Shown: piece after piece, positions 24,022 to 32,274 of the stretch
Layout: the number at the start of each line of letters is the position of its first letter
Numbering within the stretch: position 1 is the stretch's first letter
Assembly: GCF_001519055.1 (NCBI RefSeq)
Contig: NZ_KQ954286.1
Span: forward strand, 263,972-327,971
Direction of reading: 5' to 3'
DNA: 64,000 bases
Source of the DNA: Novosphingobium sp. Fuku2-ISO-50
GTDB lineage: Bacteria > Pseudomonadota > Alphaproteobacteria > Sphingomonadales > Sphingomonadaceae
Program-made: the position numbers and the translations under genes
Notes under the pieces: generated by a model
What the model saw: the letters and a program-made list of their open reading frames with translations, nothing else
Told to the model about the DNA's origin: nothing
Database searches by the model: none

Positions 24022-26439
24022 TCAATACTTCAGCGCGAGCGATGCAAGCACCGTGCGCCCCGCCGCCTGATGCGCATAATGGCTGGCATAGGCCTGATCG
24101 TAATAGAGCGTGTCGGTCAGATTGAGCGCATTGAGCTTGACCGTGACATGCTCGTTGAAGCGATAGCCGGCATCGGCGTCAAACCGCCAATACGCCGGAA
24201 CATAGACCGCGCGCACCACTTGCGACGTCGCGCCATAGGCAAACCCGCCATAGACTTTGGCGGAATAGATCGCGCCGCCGCCGAGCGTGAATTTGGACGT
24301 GACCTTGTATTGCGTGGTCAGCGTCAGACTGTCGAGCGGGGTATTGGGCGCGCGCCGCCCGGTGCCCGCCACAGGCGCATAGACCCCGGCCACCAGTGCA
24401 TAACCACCGCCAAGCACCACCGAAGGCGTATGCGTATAGCCCCCGAACAGGCTCCATTGCGACGTCAGGTTCCCGGCCAGACCCAGCTCGATACCGCGCA
24501 CGCGCTTGAGCCCGATATAGCTGACATTGCCGTCGGCATCGGTTGCGCGGGCATTGGTCGTGCGCGTCTGAAACACGTCAGCCGTCAGCGTCAGCGCATC
24601 GGACAGCAGGTTCCACTTGGTGCCGAGTTCGAGCGAGGTCGTGCGCTGGACCTGCAGAGCGCGCGGGTCGATCGTGGTCGTGGACGAAACGATCGCGTTG
24701 TCTTCCGACCCTTGCGCCAGAAACGAGCCGGGCGCGATGGCAGACGTCGACGCGCTGGCATAGATCGTGCCGTTCGAGCGCGGTTTATAGAGCAGCCCCG
24801 CCTGCCAGGTGAACAGATCGTTGTCGATCCCGACCCAGTTGCGCGGCGTGGTTGCGGTGGGCGACAGGCCCGCGCTGGCATGGGTGGCATAGTGATCATA
24901 CCGAGCGCCAAGGTTGACGATCCACCGGTCGCCGATCCGGATCGTGTCGAACAGCGATGCCGACAATGTGGTCCAGTTGGCCAGCGTGCGCGTCTGCGGC
25001 GAACCGGCGACGATCGCGCCGCTCCACACGTCGAACGGGTGCGGGTTGGCCGCGCTGGTGCAGATCGCGTTGCTGCCGCTGCTTGCCGTGGGGCAGGCAA
25101 TCGCCAGCGGAAGCGCGGTCCCCGCCGTGTCGGCATAATAACTGCCATAGCCCGATTGCTGCCAATTGTATTCGAGCGCGGCGGCAAGGCTGTGCTTCAG
25201 GGCGCCAGTGCCGACATCGCCGGTCACGCCGAGCTGATCGACGATGCCGGTCTCGCGCGATTGGCGGCTGATGGCACGGCGCGAAACGGTGCCATAGGCA
25301 TAGACATTGCCTTTGGAATCGTCGGGCTGGCTCCAGAGATAGGCCTGATTGATATGGCTGTAGCGAAAGGTATCGGTCAGGCGAAAACCGTCGCCCAGCG
25401 CGTGTTCAAATCGCGCGGAACCGGCGTCTGTCGTCGTCACGCGGAAATCGCGATCGACCAGGCCGTAAAACGCATCGCGCGCGCGGCTGATCGTCTGCCC
25501 GTTGGCCGTGGCAAAGGGCGTGGTGTCCAGCGGCGCGATTTCGGTCACCCCCGGCGACAGCGCGCTTGCCGCAGTCGTGTAGGGAATGCCGGCGTCGGGC
25601 AATTCGGCGGTATGCAGATGATACCAGTCGAGCCGCAGGCTGGTCGACCCGCCCATCCCCAACACCACCGACGGGGCAATCCCCCAGCGCCGTTGCCAGG
25701 TTTCGGCGCGGCCCGCGACATTCTGATCATGGCTCATGACATTGAGCCGAAAGCCGACCGATGGGGCGAGCGGCTGGTTCACATCGAGCGTGAAACGGCG
25801 ATAGGCCGCCGTGCCCGCATCGGCTTCGCCCGCGACGAAGCGACGCGCCTCGGGCGCCTTGGAAACGATGTTGATCGATCCCGCCGCATTGCCGCTGCCA
25901 TTGGTGATCCCGTCGGACCCTTTGGTCACTTCGACGCTTTCGATGTCGAATGTCTCGCGGCTTTGCGCGGCGATGTCGGTAATGCCGTCGATGTGGATCG
26001 CGTTCGAACTGTCGGAGCCGCGAATGAACGGCCGGTCGCCCAGCGGATTGCCCCCCTCGCCCGCGCCCAGCGTGATTCCCGGCACCATGCGCAGCGCTTC
26101 GGCCAGCGTGGTCGAACGCGTGTCATCGAGCAATTGGCGGGTCAGCACGGTAATCGCGCGCGGCGTGTCGATCAGGTCGGCAGTCGCCTTGTCCGAATGC
26201 TGCCGATCGGCGCGCAAGCTGCCTTCGTCGATCGCGGTATCGGTGACGGTCACCGAACCGAGCTGCGGCGGCGCGGGCGTGCTCGCCTGCGCCCCGGACT
26301 CGCCCGGAGCGGCGGCAAGCGCCGGAAAAGCCTGGGCAAACAGCCCGAGCGCGCCGATCGCGAGGCCCCGGGGAACACATGCGGGCGGCACGAATGACGT
26401 CCTGCTGCGTGGTGGCATCTGCGTCGAGGCGTGAGTCAT
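24022..26439 (-). CDS. TonB-dependent siderophore receptor (catecholate, Fiu-like)
   Basis: 805-residue outer-membrane receptor. Long signal peptide (to about residue 44, LAAAPG), plug with IDTPRAITVLTRQLLDDTRSTTLAEALRMVPGITLGAGEGGNPLGDRPFIRGSDSS in pattern, and a barrel ending ASLALKY. The plug sequence around GDRPFIRG and NPLGD is characteristic of ferric-siderophore (Fiu/FhuE class) receptors. AAGGGA lies five bases before the ATG. Fur-like boxes lie just upstream. It heads the operon receptor - Sel1 - TonB - (P1 peptidase). The specific siderophore is not determined. Confidence 0.92.
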   Translation of the reverse strand: MTHASTQMPPRSRTSFVPPACVPRGLAIGALGLFAQAFPALAAAPGESGAQASTPAPPQLGSVTVTDTAIDEGSLRADRQHSDKATADLIDTPRAITVLTRQLLDDTRSTTLAEALRMVPGITLGAGEGGNPLGDRPFIRGSDSSNAIHIDGITDIAAQSRETFDIESVEVTKGSDGITNGSGNAAGSINIVSKAPEARRFVAGEADAGTAAYRRFTLDVNQPLAPSVGFRLNVMSHDQNVAGRAETWQRRWGIAPSVVLGMGGSTSLRLDWYHLHTAELPDAGIPYTTAASALSPGVTEIAPLDTTPFATANGQTISRARDAFYGLVDRDFRVTTTDAGSARFEHALGDGFRLTDTFRYSHINQAYLWSQPDDSKGNVYAYGTVSRRAISRQSRETGIVDQLGVTGDVGTGALKHSLAAALEYNWQQSGYGSYYADTAGTALPLAIACPTASSGSNAICTSAANPHPFDVWSGAIVAGSPQTRTLANWTTLSASLFDTIRIGDRWIVNLGARYDHYATHASAGLSPTATTPRNWVGIDNDLFTWQAGLLYKPRSNGTIYASASTSAIAPGSFLAQGSEDNAIVSSTTTIDPRALQVQRTTSLELGTKWNLLSDALTLTADVFQTRTTNARATDADGNVSYIGLKRVRGIELGLAGNLTSQWSLFGGYTHTPSVVLGGGYALVAGVYAPVAGTGRRAPNTPLDSLTLTTQYKVTSKFTLGGGAIYSAKVYGGFAYGATSQVVRAVYVPAYWRFDADAGYRFNEHVTVKLNALNLTDTLYYDQAYASHYAHQAAGRTVLASLALKY

Positions 26440-26451
26440 GCTGGTCCCTTT

Positions 26452-26500
26452 TTGCGAACGATTCTCATCCTCCCTTTGCCGTAGATGCGAATGACTTGCA
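26452..26500 (-). promoter_or_regulatory. Probable Fur operators upstream of the siderophore receptor
   Basis: Positions 26486-26500 read TGCGAATGACTTGCA, an almost symmetric TGC-n-A-n-T-n-A-n-T-n-GCA box like alphaproteobacterial Fur sites. A second, weaker match (TTTGCGAACGATTCTCATC) covers 26452-26470, close to the start codon. Together they would block transcription of the receptor operon when iron is plentiful. Assignment rests on motif resemblance and on the downstream receptor. Confidence 0.6.
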
Positions 26501-26599
26501 ATACTAACATCGCAAAGACGCGCACAACTTGCCGCAGGTCAAGGCAATCGCCGCACAATGACGCGAACCTGACGCAATTGCGCACTACGGGACTCGCTC

Positions 26600-28087
26600 A
26601 TGGCCGATCGCTTTGTCCCACCTGCCACGCTCATCATCGAAATCGATGCCCTGATCCAAAGCATTGCCGTCGATGCGCAAGCCATGCTTGCCGAATGGCG
26701 CGAATGGGATATCGCCCCCGGATTTCAGCCTTGCGCGCAAAACCTCGCCGATTATCTCGCGTTGCGCCGCCATGATCTGCGGCCGCTGCAGCGCGCGCTG
26801 ATGCGCCTGGGCCTTTCCTCGCTGGGCAGGCTCGAAAGCCGGGTCGTACCGGCGCTGATCACGGTGCGCGCCGCGCTTGCCGCGCTGAATGGCGAAATTT
26901 GGCGCGCGCCGGTCGATGACGATACCTTCTTTGCCGGCGACGCGCGCCTTGCCGCCGCTGCCGAGGCCCTGTTTGGCACCGCCCGGCACACACGCAGCGC
27001 CGCGCTGATGGTCACCTGCCCGACCGAAGCGGCCGACGATCCCGCATTCATGCAGCACCTGGCCGCGCGCGGGGTCGAAGCCCTGCGCATCAATTGCGCC
27101 CACGACGGCCCTGCGCAGTGGGAGCGGATGATTGCCCACGCACGCGCGGCGACACTGCCGGGGGCGCCGCCCATGAAAGTGTTCATGGATCTCGCCGGGC
27201 CAAAGCTGCGCACCGGAAAAATCCGCGCGCACCATCACGCGCGACACGTGTTCACCGGCGACCGGATCGCCATCGTCGCGCCCGACGCGATCGATTGCAA
27301 AGTCCCCGCCGATGTCCGCTTCACCGTGACATGCACTCTGCCCGAAGCGATTGCCGCCGCCGCTCCCGGGCAGCGGTTGTTGATCGACGACGGCCATGTC
27401 GCGGCGATGATCACCGCGCGCGAAGGGCCCATGCTGCTCGCCGATGTGGTCCGCACGCGCGACAAGGGGATCAAGCTGCGCTCGGAAAAGGGCATCAACT
27501 TGCCCGATACGGCTCTGGCCATTCCCGCACTGACCGCAGCGGATCGCGCCGCGCTGGCCTTTGTCGCCAAACACGCCGACGGAATCGGCTATTCGTTTGT
27601 GCAGAATGCCGACGATGTCGCCGCGCTTCAGGCCGAACTGGCGCGATTGCGCCCGCACGACTGGGACCGCATGGCGCTGGTGCTCAAGATCGAGACGGCG
27701 CGCGCGGTCAGCGAATTGCCCGAGATCATCGTGCGCGCCGCCGCGCGTCAGCCGGTCGCCGTGATGATCGCACGCGGCGATCTGGCGATCGAGATCGGCT
27801 TTGCCCGGCTTGCCGAAATGCAGGAAGAGATCCTGTGGATCGCCGAGGCCGCGCAAGTGCCCGTAATCTGGGCGACGCAAGTGCTCGAACAACTCGTCAA
27901 GGAAGGCATGCCCAATCGGGGCGAGCTGACCGATGCGGCGATGGGCGCGCGGGCCGAGTGCGTGATGCTGAACAAGGGGCCCTACTTGCTCGAAGCGATC
28001 GACTGGCTCGACACGCTGCTCGGCCGCATGGAGCATCACTTGCACAAGAAAACCCCGCAATTGCGCCCACTTGCCAGCTGGGCTTGA
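26600..28087 (+). CDS. Pyruvate-kinase-like protein, atypical, no C-terminal domain
   Basis: 495 residues. The first about 130 are a helical domain absent from normal pyruvate kinase. From about 131 a pyruvate-kinase TIM barrel can be followed: RINCAHD (163-169, for RMNFSHG), MKVFMDLAGPKLRTG (192-206), SEKGINLPD, the catalytic lysine K363 in VLKIETARAV, the Mg-binding ARGDLAIEIG (391-400), IWATQVLE and VMLNKGPYLLEAI. The B domain is present but the allosteric C-terminal domain is missing. Essential catalytic residues are mostly conserved, so phosphoenolpyruvate/ATP chemistry is possible, but a different phosphotransfer cannot be excluded. It stands alone between the Fur-box-preceded operon (divergent) and a LysR gene. 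Confidence 0.85.
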   Translation: MADRFVPPATLIIEIDALIQSIAVDAQAMLAEWREWDIAPGFQPCAQNLADYLALRRHDLRPLQRALMRLGLSSLGRLESRVVPALITVRAALAALNGEIWRAPVDDDTFFAGDARLAAAAEALFGTARHTRSAALMVTCPTEAADDPAFMQHLAARGVEALRINCAHDGPAQWERMIAHARAATLPGAPPMKVFMDLAGPKLRTGKIRAHHHARHVFTGDRIAIVAPDAIDCKVPADVRFTVTCTLPEAIAAAAPGQRLLIDDGHVAAMITAREGPMLLADVVRTRDKGIKLRSEKGINLPDTALAIPALTAADRAALAFVAKHADGIGYSFVQNADDVAALQAELARLRPHDWDRMALVLKIETARAVSELPEIIVRAAARQPVAVMIARGDLAIEIGFARLAEMQEEILWIAEAAQVPVIWATQVLEQLVKEGMPNRGELTDAAMGARAECVMLNKGPYLLEAIDWLDTLLGRMEHHLHKKTPQLRPLASWA

Positions 28088-28122
28088 TCGGCGCACGCAT
28101 CATCCCGACATGACGGTTCATC

Positions 28123-28143
28123 ACAGGGCAAGCCTTGCCCTGT
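28123..28143. promoter_or_regulatory. Perfect palindrome in front of the LysR gene
   Basis: ACAGGGCAAG-C-CTTGCCCTGT, two 10-bp arms around one base, 35 bases after the pyruvate-kinase-like stop and 34 bases before the LysR start. It may be the regulator's own operator. It could also act as a hairpin (9-bp stem, GCC loop) ending the upstream transcript, although no T tract follows. Confidence 0.5.
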
Positions 28144-28177
28144 CACAGGCCCGCCACTCGGCTGATGAAGAGCACCC

Positions 28178-29086
28178 ATGAATCTCAATGACTTCACGTA
28201 TTTTGCCGCCGTTGCCCAGCATGGCGGGTTTACCGCTGCGGCACGCGCGATCGGCGTCGACAAGGCCCGGCTCAGCCGCAGTGTGGCGATGCTCGAAGAG
28301 ACGCTGGGGGTGCGGCTGATCCATCGCTCGACTCGCAGCATCTCGCTGACCGACGCGGGGCAGCGGTTTTACCAGGGATGCCAGACCGTGCTCGGCAGCG
28401 CGCGCGCCGCGTTCGAAAGCGTTGCGGAATTGCAGAAAGAGCCCACCGGGACCGTTCGGCTGGGCTGCAGCGTGGTCGCGGCGCAAATCTATATCGCGCC
28501 GATCCTGCCGCTCTATCTGGCCGAACATCCCAAAGTCACGGTGATCGTCGAACACGGCGACCGCTGGATCAACCCGCTCGACAGCGATCTCGATCTTGCG
28601 CTGACCACGCGTGTCGAAGACTTGCCCGGATCGAGCCTGGTCGCGCGCGAAATAGGCCGGGTCCGCCGCATTCTCGTTGCCGGTGCCGCGCTTGCCGACA
28701 CCACCGCCGCGCTGGCGCATCCCGACGACATGGCCGGTATCCCGCTGATCGCGCGCGCCGATGACCTCTATGACAGCGAAGTGCGCTGGCAATTGACCCG
28801 CAACGATTGCCCCGCCTGCCGCGTCACCGGCGCGCCCCGACTGTTGACCAACGATCTCAACATTCAATTGTCCGCCGCGGTTGCCGGGATCGGCCTTGCC
28901 CTCCTGCCCGAAACCACAGCCGCGCCTGCGCTGAGCGATGGCCGGCTGCATCATGTCCTGCCCGATTGGTCGACGCCGGAATACAGCCTGCATCTGGTCT
29001 ATCCGCTGCCGCGCGGAATTCTGCCGTCGGTGCGCAGCTTCATCGATTTTCTCACGACCAACCTGTGGCCAAATGGCCTCAGATGA
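28178..29086 (+). CDS. LysR-family transcriptional regulator
   Basis: 302 residues, the family's usual length. Winged helix-turn-helix at about 1-60 (FAAVAQHGGFTAAARAIGVDKARLSRSVAMLEETLGVRLIHRSTR in pattern), then a periplasmic-binding-protein-like effector domain from about 90. This resembles the sphingomonad/pseudomonad group that responds to aromatic or quinone-like compounds; the effector is unknown. The target is not shown: candidates are its own promoter palindrome, the pyruvate-kinase-like gene upstream or the outer-membrane protein downstream. Confidence 0.93.
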   Translation: MNLNDFTYFAAVAQHGGFTAAARAIGVDKARLSRSVAMLEETLGVRLIHRSTRSISLTDAGQRFYQGCQTVLGSARAAFESVAELQKEPTGTVRLGCSVVAAQIYIAPILPLYLAEHPKVTVIVEHGDRWINPLDSDLDLALTTRVEDLPGSSLVAREIGRVRRILVAGAALADTTAALAHPDDMAGIPLIARADDLYDSEVRWQLTRNDCPACRVTGAPRLLTNDLNIQLSAAVAGIGLALLPETTAAPALSDGRLHHVLPDWSTPEYSLHLVYPLPRGILPSVRSFIDFLTTNLWPNGLR

Positions 29087-29192
29087 TAACCAAAATCAGT
29101 TTCAATTAGACGCAATCCGACAACAATCTGTCACAAATCCGACATCTTATCCTCAGGCCCAAACGCGCCCATTTCCCCCCTCGTTCCGGTCG

Positions 29193-29264
29193 TGATCGCG
29201 AACCCCGCAGAAACAACGGGGCCCACGATCATCCCCCCCATGCCGCGCCTACGGCGCGGCGCAT
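29193..29264 (+). promoter_or_regulatory. Structured 5' leader of the outer-membrane protein gene
   Basis: Two stable hairpins lie in the leader. The first (29193-29231) nests CCCCG / CGGGG inside TGATCG / CGATCA. The second (29242-29260) is GCCGCGCC-TAC-GGCGCGGC, extendable to ATGCCGCGCC at the left edge. They end about ten bases before the GGAGG ribosome-binding site. Such leaders usually stabilise abundant outer-membrane-protein mRNAs or are targets of small RNAs; which applies here is unknown. Confidence 0.5.
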
Positions 29265-29289
29265 GGCCGGAAACCTGGAGGACTAGAAA

Positions 29290-29874
29290 ATGAAGACCAT
29301 TGCTATTGTTGCCGCTGCGGCTGTTGCGCTCGCTGCCACGTCTGCTCATGCCGATACCTTTTCCGGCCCTTCGGTCGGTGTGCAGGGCGGCTGGGAACAG
29401 AACAGCGTCAACGATCCCACCACCGGCGTCGGCGCGACTTCGCTTCATGCCAAGGGCGACACCGGCACGCTCGGCATTTTCGCGGGCTATGACTACAAGC
29501 TGACCCCGCATGCCGTGATCGGCGCGCAGGCCGAACTGAACTTCCCGATCAGCGCGCATTTCGGCGACGGCAACACCACGATCGACCCGAAGCGTTCGAT
29601 CGACCTGTCGCTCCGCGCGGGCTACCTCGTCGACACCAAGACGCTGCTCTATGTGCGCGGCGGTTACAGCAACGTGCGCGCCGGTACGTCGGTCGCCACT
29701 GTGCCGGTCTATGCATCGGGCAGCCAGAACGGCTGGCTTCTGGGCGCGGGCGTCGAACGCGCGGTGACCAAGAACATCACCGGTCGTCTCGAATACCGCT
29801 ATACCGACCTGAGCGAAGGCGCCGGCAAGTGGAACCGTAACCAGGTTCTGGCAGGCGTTGCCTACCACTTCTGA
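29290..29874 (+). CDS. Small outer-membrane beta-barrel protein (OmpA-like/opacity type)
   Basis: 194 residues. Signal peptide about 1-22 (AVALAATSAHA|D), then eight predicted beta strands with alternating aromatic residues (VGVQGGWEQNSV, LGIFAGYDYKLTPHAVIGAQAELNF, LRAGYLVDTKTLLYVRGGYSNV, ITGRLEYRYTDL) and a terminal AYHF typical of outer-membrane insertion. It has a strong GGAGG eight bases before the ATG and a strong terminator after the stop, so it is monocistronic and probably highly expressed. Function: structural or porin-like, not assignable further. Confidence 0.9.
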   Translation: MKTIAIVAAAAVALAATSAHADTFSGPSVGVQGGWEQNSVNDPTTGVGATSLHAKGDTGTLGIFAGYDYKLTPHAVIGAQAELNFPISAHFGDGNTTIDPKRSIDLSLRAGYLVDTKTLLYVRGGYSNVRAGTSVATVPVYASGSQNGWLLGAGVERAVTKNITGRLEYRYTDLSEGAGKWNRNQVLAGVAYHF

Positions 29875-29903
29875 TCCGCGAACCCCTCACGCGTGATCAC
29901 GGC

Positions 29904-29940
29904 AAAGGCCCGGCTGTTCCCCCACAGCCGGGCCTTTTTC
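29904..29940. terminator. Rho-independent terminator
   Basis: Stem GGCCCGGCTGT / ACAGCCGGGCC (11 bp) with loop TCCCCC, flanked by AAA and TTTTTC. It is bidirectional in form: it ends the outer-membrane protein transcript and faces the stop of the convergent membrane-protein gene at 29948. Confidence 0.92.
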
Positions 29941-29947
29941 TTTTCCG

Positions 29948-31483
29948 TTATGCCGAATGGAAACAGCGCCCGCTTGTCGCGCGTTCAAACAGAAACAGGG
30001 TATTGTCTTCGGGAATCCCGCGCCAGACCATCGCCGCCGGAAACGCGCGATCGATGACATAACCGGCGCGACAAGCCTGCCCGGCGGGATCGCGCTGCAC
30101 CGGGCCGGGCAACCAGACGACTGCGGCCAGCACGGCATCGGGACGCGTGGCAAGCAACGCCGGCCATTCGCGCGGGGCGGGCAAGGCATGCCAGGTTTCG
30201 TCGGTATTCCAGCGCACGAATTGCGGATGCGGCGCGCCGCCGTGATAATTGGCAAAGACATTGCGCGCGAGCCACGGCTGCGTTTCAAAGCTCTGCCCGC
30301 CAAACGCGGCGATCCGTCCGCCGGGATGGTCGGCCTGCCAGGCGGTGACCGCCGCCGCCGCCGGTCGCCCGGCGGAATAGGCATGGGTCAGATCATAGAT
30401 CCCGCTGCGCAGCGTCTGCACCCCTTGCGAAATTTCGAGCAGGGCCAAAGCGCCGATCATCAGGCGCCGGGTTTGCCGGTCAACCGGATTGTCCCACTGC
30501 GTCCACAGCACGAACAGCACGATCATGAACAAGACGCCGCCATGCCAGCTGCTGGCGAGCACGGCGCCCGAAAACACGATCAGCGCAACCGGCATCGTCA
30601 GCATCAGCGCCCGATCGCGCCCCGCCATCACCAGGCGCGCGATCAGCCCCAGAAACACCGCCGACAAGACCATGCCCAACACGGCATCGAGGCCATTCTG
30701 GTGCGCCGCGCTCCACGGGGTCACCCGGTCGAACAGCGCATTGGCGACAAAGACCAGCGCGCTGGCCAGCGGATTCATCCGCGTGACTTGCGCCATGAAG
30801 CCATTGTCGGCAGGCTGCCACGCGGTCCACATCGCAAACAGGCCAAGCCCCGCGGCCAGCGCCAGCGCGGCCAGTGCGCGCCAATCGCCCAATTTGCGGG
30901 CCATCACCAGCCCTATCGCCAGATCGAGCCCGAGCAGACCGGCGGCAAGGAAGCTGAATGCATTGATATTGGCGATCACGCCGACCACCAGCGCATAAGG
31001 CAGCGGTCGTCTGACGCGATCGGCAAACTGGCTCGCCGCGATCGATACCAGCAGCAGATCAAGGCAGTAGCCGCGCGCGACCACGCTGTATTGATAGCCG
31101 AAATACCAGGTGGCCAGCAGCCCGAGCCGAAGCGGCAGCGGAAACGGTGCGCGCCACACGACAACCGCCGCCGCGAGGATCGCAAAGCCCACCGACAGGA
31201 CCCAGATTGCCGCAAACGGCAGCCCCGCGCGCGCAGCGACCCACAAGATCGCGTGCCACAATCCGGGCGTGCCTTCATAGCGCGCATACGTCCCGATCAG
31301 CGCGCCGAAACTGTTGTCACGCGCCAGCAACCAGGCCTGCATCTCGTCAAACCAGGCTTCGTGATGAAGCCCGATCGTGATCACCCATACGGCATAGAGC
31401 GCAAAGGCAAGCACCTGCCATGCCGACGCTCGCCCGGAACCGGCGCCGGGCGCCCCCCGCCCCGCGACGCTGTTCAAATCCAT
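29948..31483 (-). CDS. Polytopic membrane protein, GT-C glycosyltransferase-like
   Basis: 511 residues with about ten or more membrane helices. After helix 1 comes GLHHEAWFDEMQAWLLARDNS, which resembles the first periplasmic loop (acidic D-E pair) of GT-C enzymes such as ArnT/PMT relatives, where a polyprenyl-phosphate sugar is used. The C-terminus is a soluble periplasmic segment. Sugar and acceptor are unknown. The start 31483 has GGAGAGGGG just upstream. It lies 23 bases after the GtrA gene, a family that works with membrane glycosyltransferases by flipping or presenting polyprenyl-linked sugars, which supports the call. Confidence 0.7.
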   Translation of the reverse strand: MDLNSVAGRGAPGAGSGRASAWQVLAFALYAVWVITIGLHHEAWFDEMQAWLLARDNSFGALIGTYARYEGTPGLWHAILWVAARAGLPFAAIWVLSVGFAILAAAVVVWRAPFPLPLRLGLLATWYFGYQYSVVARGYCLDLLLVSIAASQFADRVRRPLPYALVVGVIANINAFSFLAAGLLGLDLAIGLVMARKLGDWRALAALALAAGLGLFAMWTAWQPADNGFMAQVTRMNPLASALVFVANALFDRVTPWSAAHQNGLDAVLGMVLSAVFLGLIARLVMAGRDRALMLTMPVALIVFSGAVLASSWHGGVLFMIVLFVLWTQWDNPVDRQTRRLMIGALALLEISQGVQTLRSGIYDLTHAYSAGRPAAAAVTAWQADHPGGRIAAFGGQSFETQPWLARNVFANYHGGAPHPQFVRWNTDETWHALPAPREWPALLATRPDAVLAAVVWLPGPVQRDPAGQACRAGYVIDRAFPAAMVWRGIPEDNTLFLFERATSGRCFHSA

Positions 31484-31506
31484 GCCCCTCTCCGCTGCGC
31501 TATCGA

Positions 31507-31992
31507 TCAGCCGAAGCGCGATTGGCCGAACACCAGGACATGGCGCATGCCGGTCGTGACCACAAAGCTGACGCCGACGGCAATCAGCTTGGCACCATGC
31601 ACGCTGATCCCCACCGCCACTCCACCACCGACAATCGCCATGGTCAACGCCATGCCGACCATCGCCGTCGCGACAAAGATCACCAATTGGCGGCGGCGCT
31701 CCGGCCCCGGCGCGGCGACGCCATCGGCAAACATCAGGCGGCTCGCCACCAGCCAGTTGACCGCGATGCCCAGTGTAAAGCCCGCCGCCGCAGCCCAGGT
31801 CGGCGAAGCGCCCACCCGCACCAACGCCATCAAAAAGGCCGTATCGGCGCATAGCGCAATCACCCCTGCGGCGAGATAGCGGGCCAGACTGCCGGTCAGT
31901 CGCTGCCAAAGCGCGGTCGATTGCCACGTCGAAACGCGCGGCGCCTCGACCACGGCGATGTCTGCAGCAAACCCGTTGATTCCCGTACCCAC
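31507..31992 (-). CDS. GtrA-family membrane protein
   Basis: 161 residues with four membrane helices in the GtrA arrangement (LARYLAAGVIALCADTAFLMALVRVG, AAAAGFTLGIAVNWLVASRLMF, LVIFVATAMVGMALTMAIVGG, and a final helix with KLIAVGVSFVVTTGMRHVLVF in pattern). GtrA proteins are thought to move polyprenyl-phosphate-linked sugars across the inner membrane for surface glycosylation. The start is GTG at 31992 with GGGAG eight bases upstream. It is operonic with the GT-C-like gene. Confidence 0.88.
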   Translation of the reverse strand: MGTGINGFAADIAVVEAPRVSTWQSTALWQRLTGSLARYLAAGVIALCADTAFLMALVRVGASPTWAAAAGFTLGIAVNWLVASRLMFADGVAAPGPERRRQLVIFVATAMVGMALTMAIVGGGVAVGISVHGAKLIAVGVSFVVTTGMRHVLVFGQSRFG

Positions 31993-32274
31993 CAGCGGCT
32001 CCCACCCTGTTGACCTCGGCGACCATGAACGAAATGCGCTAAACAGGGGTTAATGCATAGGCAGGCGACAACGAGTTTGATGCATCTTGCGCACCGGCAG
32101 CGCGCAACACCACAGTTAAAATCCGCTTCACCGACGCGGGCCACCACAGGGCATTACAAAGGGACGGCGCCATGGTTGCCAAATGACCGGCAAGTCTGCG
32201 AAACACCGCCGCAACAAGCGCGGTCCGGCCAACGGGCGCGGGACGGAGCGGATGCGTCAATCACGGAGTTTTCG

